Below, piece after piece: positions 8,635 to 16,433 of a stretch of 34,592 nt of DNA. The notes beneath the pieces are model-generated. The model made no database searches, was not told the origin of the DNA, and was given only the letters and a program-made list of their open reading frames with translations. Source of the stretch: Anaerolineales bacterium (lineage in GTDB: Bacteria; Chloroflexota; Anaerolineae; E26-bin7); assembly GCA_004377365.1 (NCBI GenBank), contig SOHZ01000469.1, positions 1 to 34,592 of the forward strand, written 5' to 3'. Numbering within the stretch: position 1 is the stretch's first letter; each line of letters opens with the position of its first letter. Position numbers and translations under genes: made by a program.

Positions 8635-10875
8635 ATGATCGGCACTGTTATCAAGAATGAGTACAAAATCTACGATGAGGTTGGCAGCGGCGGCATCGCC
8701 ACCGTCTACGTGGCCCGTGACCTCAAGACCAATGAGATGGTGGCCGTCAAGGTCATTCACCCTCACATCGCCAAGGACCTCAACACGGTCAAACGCTTTG
8801 AGCGAGAGGCCAACCTTTTGATGAGCCTGACCGATCCGCACCTGGTTCGGGTCTACGACTATGGTATCGAAGAGGGCCGCCACTACCTGGTGATGGAATA
8901 CGTCGGCGGGCGAACCCTGAAAGCCATCATCAAGGAAGAAGGCCCGCTAGCAGTGGATCGTGCTCTGGACATCGCCCAGCAGGTGACTGAGGGACTGTCG
9001 GTCATCCACCAGCAAGGGGTCGTCCATCGGGACATCAAGCCCCAAAACCTGATAGTCCAGACCGACGGCAAAGTCAAGGTGATGGACTTTGGCATAGCCA
9101 GGATGGCGGATCTTTCGGCCTTGACGCAAAGCGGTTTCCTGGTAGGCACACCTCACTACATTTCGCCCGAGCAGGCTATGGGCCAGCGGGTGGATCACCG
9201 CTCCGACATCTACTCTTTGGGCGTGGTGCTTTATGAGATGCTGATGGGCAAGGTGCTCTTTGATGGTGACAGTCCTATTACGGTGGCCTTGATGCACGTC
9301 AAAGACCCTGTGCCCTCTCTGCGCTTGCAGCGGACTGATATACCCCCCCAAGTGGAGCAGTTGGTGGACAAGTGTCTGGACAAAGAGCCAGGGGACCGCT
9401 TCCAGACAGCAGCGGTATTGGCAAACGCCATCCGAAGCCTGCGCGGTGAGCCAAAGGCGGCGGTTCCTCAACCGGCAAGGGAGGCCGAGCCGTTGGCCAC
9501 CCTCTACAAGGAGGGGATGGCCCATCTGGTCGCCGAGCGGAGGCAGGAGGCCAGCCAGCGTTTCGAGTCGGTGGTCGCTCAGGACCCTAGCTACAGAGAT
9601 GCTGCCGCCAGGCTATCCGAAGCCAGAGAGGGCTGGCACCGGGCTTCTCTGGCGGAGGGGCCCCGCCCTGCGGCTCCGCCGGCGGAAAGACGGGGTGGGA
9701 TAGGGCTTATGGCCATGGCCTTGATGATGGGGGCCTTGTGTTTGATCAGCCTGGCCTTGGTGGGGGGCTATGTCCTATGGAACCAATGGGCTGCTCCAAC
9801 GCCCATACCACCAGTTATTGTGTATGCCAGCTCAACGCCTTCGCCAACCCCTCCTCCTGAGCTGACCTTCACACCGACGCCATCTTCTATCACACCACCC
9901 GAAGTAGCGACACCCACTTTCACTCTCACCCCCACCCTGACACCGGAGCCCACGGACACACCGACAGCCACCCCTACGTGGACGCCGACACCCACCCCCA
10001 CATCAACAACGTGGCCCATGTGTACGCCTCCCCCATGCAATCCTGGCGAAGTGTACTATTGCCCAGGTGAGTGTCCCGGCGGGTGCGGCGTCCAATGCGC
10101 GACTCCAACGCCACTCCCCAATCACCCGCCGGTAGTGCAGCGGGTGTATGCCGACGTAGGGAGCGTAGGGGAGAACAAGACGATGGCGGTTCATTGTGAG
10201 GCTTCTGACCCTGATGGCGATTCCATTCAGTACAGTTGGATGGCCACTGGAGGGCAGGTTTCTGGTTCTGGCCCCTCGGTGACCTACGTGGCCTCTGCCC
10301 CCCCAGGCTCCTATACCATTAGCGTGGCGGTGACGGATGGGCGCGGGGGCAGCGCCAGCGACAGCATCACCTTGCAGGTTGTGGCTGCTGGCCCGCCCAA
10401 CGGCATGTACGAACCGGAAGGCAAGTTCGGCAAGGTCTGGCACGAGAATTCCACTGTTCGGGAAAAGTTGGGTTGGGCTGTGGAAGAAGAACAGTCACCG
10501 CCGATGGCCCAGGAAGCCTTCGAGCGAGGGTTCATGTTCTGGCGGGAAGATACCCGCCAAATACGTGTTCTTCACAGCGAAGGGACCTGGCAGGTCTTCC
10601 TCGATACCTGGACTCCAGATCAGCCCCGGTATTCCTGCCCTGATGTGGCTCCTTCCCAGAGCCCTCCCACCCCCCTAAGCGGTTTCGGCAAAGTCTGGTG
10701 TGAACGATTGGGTGGGCCTAGTGCGGCCATCGGCTGGGCCAAGGCCGTCGAAGAAGGCTACACCGGTGCAGCCATGCAGTTCGAGCGCGGCTTGATGCTT
10801 TGGAGCAAAGACCGTATCATTTATGTGCTTTTCGATGACGGCACCTGGCAGGAGTTTGCCGATACCTATTATTGA
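8635..10875 (+). CDS. Membrane Ser/Thr protein kinase (PknB type) with PKD and duplicated sensor domains
   Basis: This 746-aa transmembrane kinase phosphorylates Ser/Thr on cytosolic targets. The kinase domain is at about 10-270: P-loop GSGGIATVY, Lys39 in VAVK, Glu58, HRDIKPQN with catalytic Asp133, DFG at 151-153, and GTPHYISPEQ. A TPR-like stretch covers about 290-345 and one membrane helix about 356-382. A Thr/Pro linker follows, then a Cys-rich segment (PPCNPGEVYYCPGECPGGCG), a PKD domain at about 500-585 and two copies of a roughly 60-aa module at 600-660 and 680-746. Each copy has FGKVW..., LGWA/IGWA, FERG-MxWxxD and GTWQxFxDT. The outside part probably senses wall material or another ligand; that is inference. 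The ATG at 8635 has GGGGTGG before it. All catalytic residues are present, so an active kinase is expected. Confidence 0.93.
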   Translation: MIGTVIKNEYKIYDEVGSGGIATVYVARDLKTNEMVAVKVIHPHIAKDLNTVKRFEREANLLMSLTDPHLVRVYDYGIEEGRHYLVMEYVGGRTLKAIIKEEGPLAVDRALDIAQQVTEGLSVIHQQGVVHRDIKPQNLIVQTDGKVKVMDFGIARMADLSALTQSGFLVGTPHYISPEQAMGQRVDHRSDIYSLGVVLYEMLMGKVLFDGDSPITVALMHVKDPVPSLRLQRTDIPPQVEQLVDKCLDKEPGDRFQTAAVLANAIRSLRGEPKAAVPQPAREAEPLATLYKEGMAHLVAERRQEASQRFESVVAQDPSYRDAAARLSEAREGWHRASLAEGPRPAAPPAERRGGIGLMAMALMMGALCLISLALVGGYVLWNQWAAPTPIPPVIVYASSTPSPTPPPELTFTPTPSSITPPEVATPTFTLTPTLTPEPTDTPTATPTWTPTPTPTSTTWPMCTPPPCNPGEVYYCPGECPGGCGVQCATPTPLPNHPPVVQRVYADVGSVGENKTMAVHCEASDPDGDSIQYSWMATGGQVSGSGPSVTYVASAPPGSYTISVAVTDGRGGSASDSITLQVVAAGPPNGMYEPEGKFGKVWHENSTVREKLGWAVEEEQSPPMAQEAFERGFMFWREDTRQIRVLHSEGTWQVFLDTWTPDQPRYSCPDVAPSQSPPTPLSGFGKVWCERLGGPSAAIGWAKAVEEGYTGAAMQFERGLMLWSKDRIIYVLFDDGTWQEFADTYY

Positions 10876-10982
10876 ATTGCAGGAGCACCGCTGAGAACTG
10901 GGAGATAGCCTTTAGGGAGATAGGCTCACTGTCAAAGGTGGACGATTCAACCACACAATTCATTTAGAAAAGGAGATTCCCC

Positions 10983-11462
10983 ATGACAAAAGCAGGATTG
11001 AAGGCAGGAGCTGTAGGTGCGGTGGTGATGGTCGTACTGAACTTGATGGGTCTGATCCCCTGTGTAGGCTGCATTACTTGCATACTCGGGCTGCTCGCCT
11101 ATGTGGGGGCCGGAGCACTGGCGGCCTATTGGTTGCCCCCGACGCGTACGGCTGGAGAGGGTGCTGGCGCTGGAGCCATCGCCGGGGTGGTGGCCGGCAT
11201 CGTCGGCGGCATCGTGAACATGATCGTCGCCGCCGTCCGGTTCGCCATCTCAGGAGGGCCTGAGGCCGCGATGAGGCAGATGGGCCAGCTTCCCCCAGAA
11301 GTCATGAACCAGATCTACGAGGCTGGCGTTGATCCCGCGATGTTTGCTAGCATCGGCGGTGTGATCGGCGTCTCGGCAGCATGCTGTGTGATCGGCTTTA
11401 TCCTGGCCGCCGTCCTCGGTGCCATCGGCGGGGTCATCTTCGCAGCCGTCAAGCCGGAGTAG
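10983..11462 (+). CDS. Small glycine-rich multi-spanning membrane protein
   Basis: A 159-aa hydrophobic protein with about four membrane segments: 8-30 and 32-52, GAGAIAGVVAGIVGGIV at about 62-85, and 118-155. Gly/Ala zipper patterns (GAVGAVV, GAGAIAGVVAGIVGG) are dense, and cysteine pairs (CVGC, CC) lie near the membrane. It resembles DUF-type glycine-zipper membrane proteins of Chloroflexota, but I cannot name a family. AAAAGGAGA precedes the ATG at normal spacing. It is on the same strand as the kinase, 107 bp downstream, and ends before an intrinsic terminator, so co-transcription is possible. Function unknown. Confidence 0.8.
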   Translation: MTKAGLKAGAVGAVVMVVLNLMGLIPCVGCITCILGLLAYVGAGALAAYWLPPTRTAGEGAGAGAIAGVVAGIVGGIVNMIVAAVRFAISGGPEAAMRQMGQLPPEVMNQIYEAGVDPAMFASIGGVIGVSAACCVIGFILAAVLGAIGGVIFAAVKPE

Positions 11463-11568
11463 AGACCTTTACTGAAGGGCGCGCGTGTGTTTCCGACTCT
11501 CTACTCCTATCCGTCTATATGGGATCAGATAGAGGATGAACCTGTCGCCGTCCACGAGGAGAGGAAGA

Positions 11569-11602
11569 GGCTGTCTGTTTCGTTTGCAGACAGCCCCTTT
11601 TT
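11569..11602 (+). terminator. Intrinsic terminator after the glycine-rich membrane protein
   Basis: A perfect 9-bp stem GGCTGTCTG / CAGACAGCC with a 9-nt loop, then CC and five T. It lies about 105 bp after the stop codon and just before the next promoter. Confidence 0.8.
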
Positions 11603-11627
11603 CCACCAGACAGGTACTTTTGGCCTA

Positions 11628-11656
11628 TTGCAAAAAATCGGATTATGTTGTATAAT
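11628..11656 (+). promoter_or_regulatory. Promoter of the secreted repeat protein
   Basis: TTGCAA (11628-11633), 17 bp, TATAAT (11651-11656). The -10 is perfect. It leaves a leader of about 45 nt before the ATG at 11707. Confidence 0.7.
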
Positions 11657-11706
11657 ATTATGTAGTTTTCACGGCACGAGATAGGCTGTGGACGAGGGGG
11701 AATGTC

Positions 11707-12732
11707 ATGAAACGGGTGGGGAGAATCCTCGCCATTTGCGCCATAACTGGGGCGAATTTCTTGTTGCCCTGCTCTATCCATGGGCAAATGCCCACCATCA
11801 GGTACTTTTCAGAGACAGGCCACAACGTACGTGGGGAGTTTCTAGAGTTCTTTGAGGCTCATGGCGGTTTGGCGGTCTTTGGCTATCCCCTGACAGATGA
11901 GTTCACCCAGGATGACCGCCATATCCAATACTTCCAAAAAGTGCGTATGGATTGGCATCCAGAATTCCCTGAGCCATACAATGTGCAATTGGGGCTTCTG
12001 GGTGATGAGTTAGGATATCGCAAACCCCCTATTTCGTCGGCAGAAATTCCTCCAGCCAACCACCCTCAGCGGCGCTACTATCCACAAACGGGGCACACTG
12101 TCTCATTCGCTTTCCTGACTTATTTCGACGAACACGGGGGCCTGGACATCTTTGGTTATCCCATCACAGAGTTTCTAATCGAGAGGGGCCGCATCGTCCA
12201 GTACTTCCAGCGGGCGTGCCTGGAATGGCATCCAGAGAATCCCCACCCTTATAAAGTGCAATTGGGACTGCTGGGGGAAATTGACGTCGACCAGAAGCAG
12301 GATGGGAAAAAGCTAGATCCAACCCTTCTCGACCCACAGCCGGCCATACTGACCTCGCCGACTCCTTCCACTACCTCGGACAGCAGCGCCTCGCCCACCG
12401 CTACTCCGACTCCCTTGCCCTCAGTCACGGCCATGGACGTCTCCGCCTCGGTGAAATACGCCATCACAGGCCGGGAAGGTTACCAGACGCTATACGTGTA
12501 TGTTACCGACCAGCAAGGGCGGGGCCTGCCGGGAGCTCAAGTCAGCTTTGTGGCTCATTACACCACCAGGGATCGAGCTTTCTCTGTGCCGCCCACCGAC
12601 ACGACCGGCTATACCCACCACATCTTCAATGTGGGCAACCCCTTGCCGGGCTATATCATTGTCATTGACGTCACCGTCACCTATGGCAGGCTCACCGCCA
12701 CCACTCAGACCTCCTTCCTGCCCTGGTGGTAG
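11707..12732 (+). CDS. Secreted protein with duplicated FGYP/QYFQ domain and C-terminal Ig-like domain
   Basis: The 341-aa protein has an N-terminal signal peptide (MKRVGRILAICAITGANFLL). Two tandem copies of a roughly 70-aa module follow, at about 33-105 and 120-190. Each copy reads RYF/YYP-x-TGH, FLxxFxEHGGL, FGYPxTxEF, QYFQxxxxEWHPE and PYxVQLGLLG. A short Ser/Thr/Pro linker leads to a C-terminal beta-sandwich, about 235-341, with YVYVTDQQGRGLPGAQVSF, typical of bacterial Ig-like domains. This module is common on secreted Chloroflexota proteins and recalls LGFP-type wall-binding repeats. A cell-surface binding role is inference. It is a single-gene transcription unit between its own promoter and terminator. 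Confidence 0.85.
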   Translation: MKRVGRILAICAITGANFLLPCSIHGQMPTIRYFSETGHNVRGEFLEFFEAHGGLAVFGYPLTDEFTQDDRHIQYFQKVRMDWHPEFPEPYNVQLGLLGDELGYRKPPISSAEIPPANHPQRRYYPQTGHTVSFAFLTYFDEHGGLDIFGYPITEFLIERGRIVQYFQRACLEWHPENPHPYKVQLGLLGEIDVDQKQDGKKLDPTLLDPQPAILTSPTPSTTSDSSASPTATPTPLPSVTAMDVSASVKYAITGREGYQTLYVYVTDQQGRGLPGAQVSFVAHYTTRDRAFSVPPTDTTGYTHHIFNVGNPLPGYIIVIDVTVTYGRLTATTQTSFLPWW

Positions 12733-12757
12733 CAAACCAGCTTCAAGCCTCTCCACG

Positions 12758-12784
12758 GCCGTAGCGCGCAGCTACGGCTTTTTT
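12758..12784 (+). terminator. Intrinsic terminator of the secreted repeat protein
   Basis: An 8-bp perfect stem GCCGTAGC / GCTACGGC with a 5-nt loop, followed by six T. It begins 26 bp after the stop and lies between converging genes. Confidence 0.85.
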
Positions 12785-12838
12785 GGATTGGCGCCATCAG
12801 ACGGAGGGCACGGGAGGTGGCCCCTTAACCAGGGCCAT

Positions 12839-13051
12839 TCAGTTCTCAGCTTCCTCACCTTCTTCCCAACCAATGATCCACACGCACAGCCCGGCCAAGA
12901 TAATGGTGGTTACGATAAGAGCTGCCCACTGGTGCGGTAACAGCCCCACGTCTTTAGCCGCCCAGATGAGTATCAAGACCATACCCACGGCCAAGGCAAA
13001 CCAGGCTGTCAACTGCGGATGCTTGCTGATGAACTGCCGAATAAAGGCCAT
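12839..13051 (-). CDS. Small two-TM membrane protein
   Basis: This 70-aa protein has two hydrophobic helices, at about residues 15-31 (AWFALAVGMVLILIWAA) and 42-61 (WAALIVTTIILAGLCVWIIG). A basic N-terminus precedes them and an acidic tail (GWEEGEEAEN) follows. A strong AAGGAGG ribosome site 10 nt before the ATG supports a real gene despite its size. It is the last gene of the minus-strand run, 100 bp after the double GNAT gene, and faces the plus-strand terminator at 12758-12784. I recognise no family. Confidence 0.7.
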   Translation of the reverse strand: MAFIRQFISKHPQLTAWFALAVGMVLILIWAAKDVGLLPHQWAALIVTTIILAGLCVWIIGWEEGEEAEN

Positions 13052-13151
13052 GAGATCACTTCCTCCTTAAAATTGTTCTGTCGCCTCGCTAGTGTTGAGC
13101 CCACAGATGCAAGACTGCACAATTCACCTCTCGAAATCAGCCGTCAAGGGA

Positions 13152-14177
13152 CTAAAGCGGCTGCATGATGCGTTTCTCCCTCAGCTTTCTGAGCATCAGG
13201 AACCTGTCTTCGGTCATGAACTCTGAAGCCACCTCACGCCAAATTTTAATCAGGTCTTCCAGTTGCTGGCGCTCGTAGCCACGGCTGGCAAAGAATTCGA
13301 CGGCCCCTTGCGGATGATACTTGTCTACGAAGACAATGGAAACCTCGCACGAGAGATTATAGGCTTCCGCCTCAATGGTTTCCAGCAAAGGGCCGCCAAT
13401 CCCCTCCCAATGGCCGGGCGGATAGACGTAGAATTCGTCAATGCAGGTCACCAGATTCTCGGCCTGCCAGCCAGCCAAGCCTCCAGCCTTTTCTCCCACG
13501 GCTACCCAATACGCTTTCTCAAAGATCTTCTGCATTACATCGTCTGCGGTGAAGGTTCCCTTACCCAATAAGCCGTTCATGATGACAGTGATAGCCGGAA
13601 TGTCCCTGCGCTTGGCCCGTCGCACTATCACTTCTTTACTCGTCTTGACCTCCTCCTCTTCCTCAACCTCTTCCTCCTCAACCTCCAGGAACATCTCCAT
13701 GAAGACTTCGTCGTCGTATTCCTCACCAATCCTGACCTGCTTCTCTAACGTGCCCTTGGGCACAAAACCTAGCTCCCAATAGAATTTCTGGGCGGCCCTG
13801 TTGCTAGCCCGCACGTAGATGACCGCTTTCTCATAGCCCTTCTCCCATGCGAATTTGAAGGAAGCCTCGGCCAGCTGACGGCCGATGCCTTGGCCCCGAA
13901 AGTCGGCGTGGACGAAAGTGCCCATGATACCCACATGATCCATAGCAGAGGTATAGGTGGCAAAGGGCTCGATGGTCTGGAAGCCGACGATGTGACCATC
14001 AAGTTCAGCCACGAAGAAACCGCTCCTCTCCCCTAGCGAGGCGATGAACTGGCGCTCCTCCTCTACGGTCAATATCCTGTCCAAGGAGCTATACTTTTGC
14101 TCCCGCACCACAGAGTTGAGCACCTCAAGCACTCCCTTGGCGTCATCAGGAGTAACCATCCGTATTTTGATGTCCAT
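13152..14177 (-). CDS. Tandem GNAT-fold N-acetyltransferase
   Basis: The 341-aa protein carries two GNAT domains. The first, about residues 3-165, has the acetyl-CoA pyrophosphate loop RGQGIGRQLAEA and the N-A-x-x-F/Y pattern (ASNRAAQKFYWELGF), so it is probably active. A highly acidic linker (about 166-178, nearly all Glu/Val) joins it to a second, more divergent domain, about 185-335. In the second domain the loop region reads GHWEGIGGPLLETI and the Q/RxxGxG motif is weakened. GNAT enzymes move an acetyl group from acetyl-CoA to amines of small molecules or proteins; the substrate is unknown. AAGGAGG stands 7 nt before the ATG. The degenerate second half may be regulatory. Confidence 0.88.
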   Translation of the reverse strand: MDIKIRMVTPDDAKGVLEVLNSVVREQKYSSLDRILTVEEERQFIASLGERSGFFVAELDGHIVGFQTIEPFATYTSAMDHVGIMGTFVHADFRGQGIGRQLAEASFKFAWEKGYEKAVIYVRASNRAAQKFYWELGFVPKGTLEKQVRIGEEYDDEVFMEMFLEVEEEEVEEEEEVKTSKEVIVRRAKRRDIPAITVIMNGLLGKGTFTADDVMQKIFEKAYWVAVGEKAGGLAGWQAENLVTCIDEFYVYPPGHWEGIGGPLLETIEAEAYNLSCEVSIVFVDKYHPQGAVEFFASRGYERQQLEDLIKIWREVASEFMTEDRFLMLRKLREKRIMQPL

Positions 14178-14226
14178 TACAAGCCTCCTTACTCATTGGT
14201 CCAGAAACCAGGCAATGTCAGAGAAA

Positions 14227-15546
14227 CTAATAAACGCAGCGAAACCCAATGTCAATGCCTCTATTGGAGGGATCGAACCTGATGCGGAAGGCACAGCGCG
14301 CCATATCGCCATGCCCGTTCCAGGAACCTCCACGCAGCACCTTGTACTTCTCACCGAAGGAGTCATCCATGTAATCACTGCCTGGGTAAGCCTTCAACCA
14401 ATCGGCCATCCACTCCCAGACGTTGCCCGCCAAGTCCAGGCAACCGTAAGAGCTGGCCCCGGCGGGATAGCCGCCCACCGGCGTGACGGTATGAGGACCT
14501 ACTTCGGCGGTGTTGGCCTTCCTCTCGTCCCACTCGTTGCCCCAGGGCCACAGCCACCCTTGAGTGCCCCGCCCTGCCTTCTCCCACTCGACTTCCCTTG
14601 GCAAGCGTTTGCCCGCCCAATCCACATAGGCCACCACATCGTTCCAACTGACCATAACCACCGGGTGGTCCATTCGATCCTCGATGGTGCTCCTGGGACC
14701 ATTAGGATGTCGCCAATCAGCCCCCTCGACTTTGGCAAGGCGCCGTCCCCAGACCCAACCCCACCCTTCTATCTCGGCGTCAGTCACATAGCCTGTGGCG
14801 TCCACAAATCGCTCGTACTCGGCGTTGGTCACCAGGTACTTGTCAATGTAGAAATCCTCCACATAGACCCGGCGATGGGGCGTCTCGCGCCGCCTCCACT
14901 CGTGGTCCCAGCCATAGCGGCGTTTCAGTTCGGCCAGTTGCTCCTGGCTGGTGCCCATCGGGAACTCTCCCGCCGGCACCAGCACCATCTCCTTGCCGTC
15001 TCTTTCCCAGATAATGGACTCCGGCAACCGTGCGAATCTAGTTAAATCATCGGGAGAAGCGACGATGGGAAGAGGGAGAAAAGGCCTTTTGCTTTCCAAG
15101 AGCTCCCTGCCTATCATACTCAGATTTCGCCTCAGTTTCGGAATACTGACCATCCCATCGTCATTCCCGTAGTGGACATAGAGCATAGGCCGCAGGTCAA
15201 AAGGCACATCCTCGGGCCGTTGAGTGATGAGGACGACCGGCTTGCCCAGGACATGAGCGATGCCCAGTTCGTAGAAGACGTTGGGGCTCCTGCCCGTCAT
15301 GTCGGCCACGATGAACCGCGCCCGCTGGATGTTCTGGCAGATAGCTACACACATGATCTCGCGGGTGTGAAAGATCTCGTCCGAACGGCTGCAGCGGAAC
15401 CCCAGCCTCTGCCAGACCTCTTTGATGGTCTTGTACACCTCATCGAACTCCTTGACGAAGGGCATCAGCACAAAAATCAGGTCAGACTCCTTATAGACTT
15501 CGTAGCGGCACTCGTCGCCAGTTTTGAAGCAATATGGTTTGAACAT
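14227..15546 (-). CDS. Nucleoside deoxyribosyltransferase/TIR-like domain fused to an FGE-sulfatase-type domain
   Basis: From ATG 15546 the protein is 439 aa. The first 155 residues form a Rossmann-like domain with FVLMPF, TREIMCVAICQNIQ, ADMTGRSPNVFYELGIAH and GKPVVLITQ. This matches nucleoside 2-deoxyribosyltransferase/TIR-like domains, with Glu93 in the position of their catalytic Glu. Residues about 185-439 are an FGE-sulfatase (formylglycine-generating enzyme-like) domain: MVLVPAGEFPMGTS, LPREVEWEKAGRG, DLAGNVWEWMADW, VLRGGSW and IGFRCVY. The paired copper-binding Cys of true FGE are not seen between RGGSW and RCAFR. The C-terminal part is therefore more likely a binding scaffold than an FGE enzyme. 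GGGGAGGG just upstream favours ATG 15546 over a TTG at 15561. It lies 62 bp downstream of coaE. A defence or conflict role is inference. Confidence 0.85.
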   Translation of the reverse strand: MFKPYCFKTGDECRYEVYKESDLIFVLMPFVKEFDEVYKTIKEVWQRLGFRCSRSDEIFHTREIMCVAICQNIQRARFIVADMTGRSPNVFYELGIAHVLGKPVVLITQRPEDVPFDLRPMLYVHYGNDDGMVSIPKLRRNLSMIGRELLESKRPFLPLPIVASPDDLTRFARLPESIIWERDGKEMVLVPAGEFPMGTSQEQLAELKRRYGWDHEWRRRETPHRRVYVEDFYIDKYLVTNAEYERFVDATGYVTDAEIEGWGWVWGRRLAKVEGADWRHPNGPRSTIEDRMDHPVVMVSWNDVVAYVDWAGKRLPREVEWEKAGRGTQGWLWPWGNEWDERKANTAEVGPHTVTPVGGYPAGASSYGCLDLAGNVWEWMADWLKAYPGSDYMDDSFGEKYKVLRGGSWNGHGDMARCAFRIRFDPSNRGIDIGFRCVY

Positions 15547-15608
15547 CGGCCCTCCCCTCAAAGAGAGAGACTTGGGGACCGCCCCAACCCCTCAACAAAG
15601 GAACTACC

Positions 15609-16205
15609 CTATACTCCCAACCTCTCCCACTCCCACTCCACCTGTTCCCTCATCTCCTTCAGACTACCTGAATTATCAATCACCACATCAGCCAGGGCAG
15701 CCTTATCCTCCTGTGGAGGCTGAGCCTCGATGCGCAGCAGGGCCTCTTCCCGGCTCAACTTTCGCATGCGCATCAGCCGCTCCAGTTGCTGCTCCTGAGG
15801 GCAGGTCACCACCCACAGGGCGTCGCAGGTGCGGTGCCAGCCAGCCTCGATGAGTTTGATGGCTTCCACCACGACCACGGGTTCCGTCGCCTGGCGGATC
15901 AGTTCGTCCACGCGGGCAGTCACGGCCGGATGGACGATGGCCTCCAGTCTCTTGAGGGCCTCTGCATCGGCAAAGACGATGGCCCCCAGTTTCCCCCGGT
16001 CTATCCCACCCTCGGGTCCGAGAAGCCCCTCTCCAAACTCGCCCAGGATGGCCTGCCAGACGGGCATCCCCTTAGCCATCAACTGGTGGACCAAAGCATC
16101 GGCGTCAATGACCTTGGCCCCCAGGCGCTCGAGCATCCTGAGCACGGTACTCTTTCCCGTGGCGATGTTGCCCGTAAGACCGATGAGGTATTTCTTAGCT
16201 GACAT
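15609..16205 (-). CDS. coaE: Dephospho-CoA kinase
   Basis: CoaE phosphorylates the 3'-OH of dephospho-CoA with ATP, the last step of coenzyme A synthesis, in the cytosol. The 198-aa protein begins MSAKKYLIGLTGNIATGKST, with the P-loop GNIATGKS at 12-19. It has the family's DADALVHQLM, LEAIVHPAV, VVEAIKLIEAG and the lid-region RMRKLSREEALLRIEAQ. Length fits the family (about 200 aa). ATG 16205 is preferred over a GTG one codon earlier. The ribosome site is weak and the leader short, judging from the promoter at 16223-16251. It is transcribed first in the run coaE, NDT/FGE fusion, GNAT, mini-protein. Confidence 0.95.
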   Translation of the reverse strand: MSAKKYLIGLTGNIATGKSTVLRMLERLGAKVIDADALVHQLMAKGMPVWQAILGEFGEGLLGPEGGIDRGKLGAIVFADAEALKRLEAIVHPAVTARVDELIRQATEPVVVVEAIKLIEAGWHRTCDALWVVTCPQEQQLERLMRMRKLSREEALLRIEAQPPQEDKAALADVVIDNSGSLKEMREQVEWEWERLGV

Positions 16206-16222
16206 CACTGAAACCGTCTTTC

Positions 16223-16251
16223 ATTATACCATATCCTTGTCTCTTTACCAA
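16223..16251 (-). promoter_or_regulatory. Promoter of coaE (extended -10)
   Basis: Minus strand TTGGTA (16251-16246), 17 bp, TATAAT (16228-16223) with TGG directly before it. The predicted start gives a leader of only about 10 nt before the ATG at 16205. Confidence 0.7.
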
Positions 16252-16277
16252 CTTTGCACCGCGAAACCCAGGAAATC

Positions 16278-16311
16278 GAGGCCTATCGGCGGGCCAGGGC
16301 AGATAGGCCTC
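16278..16311. other. Perfect 10-bp hairpin between parB and coaE
   Basis: GAGGCCTATC and GATAGGCCTC pair perfectly around a 14-nt loop. There is no clear T run on either strand, so this is a stable RNA or DNA hairpin rather than a classic terminator. The 225-bp gap between parB and coaE holds only this hairpin, the one at 16349-16377 and the coaE promoter. Confidence 0.5.
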
Positions 16312-16348
16312 TAGCGCTCTGAATCCGAGGCGAGAGGGTAAGCAAGAA

Positions 16349-16377
16349 GCCGCCTGGGAGTGAAAAGCCCAGACGGC
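16349..16377 (-). terminator. Candidate terminator after parB
   Basis: On the minus strand GCCGTCTGGG pairs with CCCAGGCGGC (one G-U pair) around a 9-nt loop, followed by TTCTTG. It lies 57 bp after the parB stop. The T run is poor, so confidence is moderate. Confidence 0.5.
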
Positions 16378-16433
16378 CTGTACTTTGCGAGTCTGATATT
16401 CACATCTCATCACGAAAGGGGTGAAGGGCCCCA

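Noticed and set aside
11487-11684. 65-codon plus-strand frame after the glycine-rich protein
   Set aside because: It spans the intrinsic terminator and the next promoter, so it is not a plausible gene.
14715-14735. Second 'KVEG' palindrome copy inside the FGE-type gene
   Set aside because: Here KVEGADWRHP is a normal FGE-sulfatase family motif and the flanking palindrome is absent.
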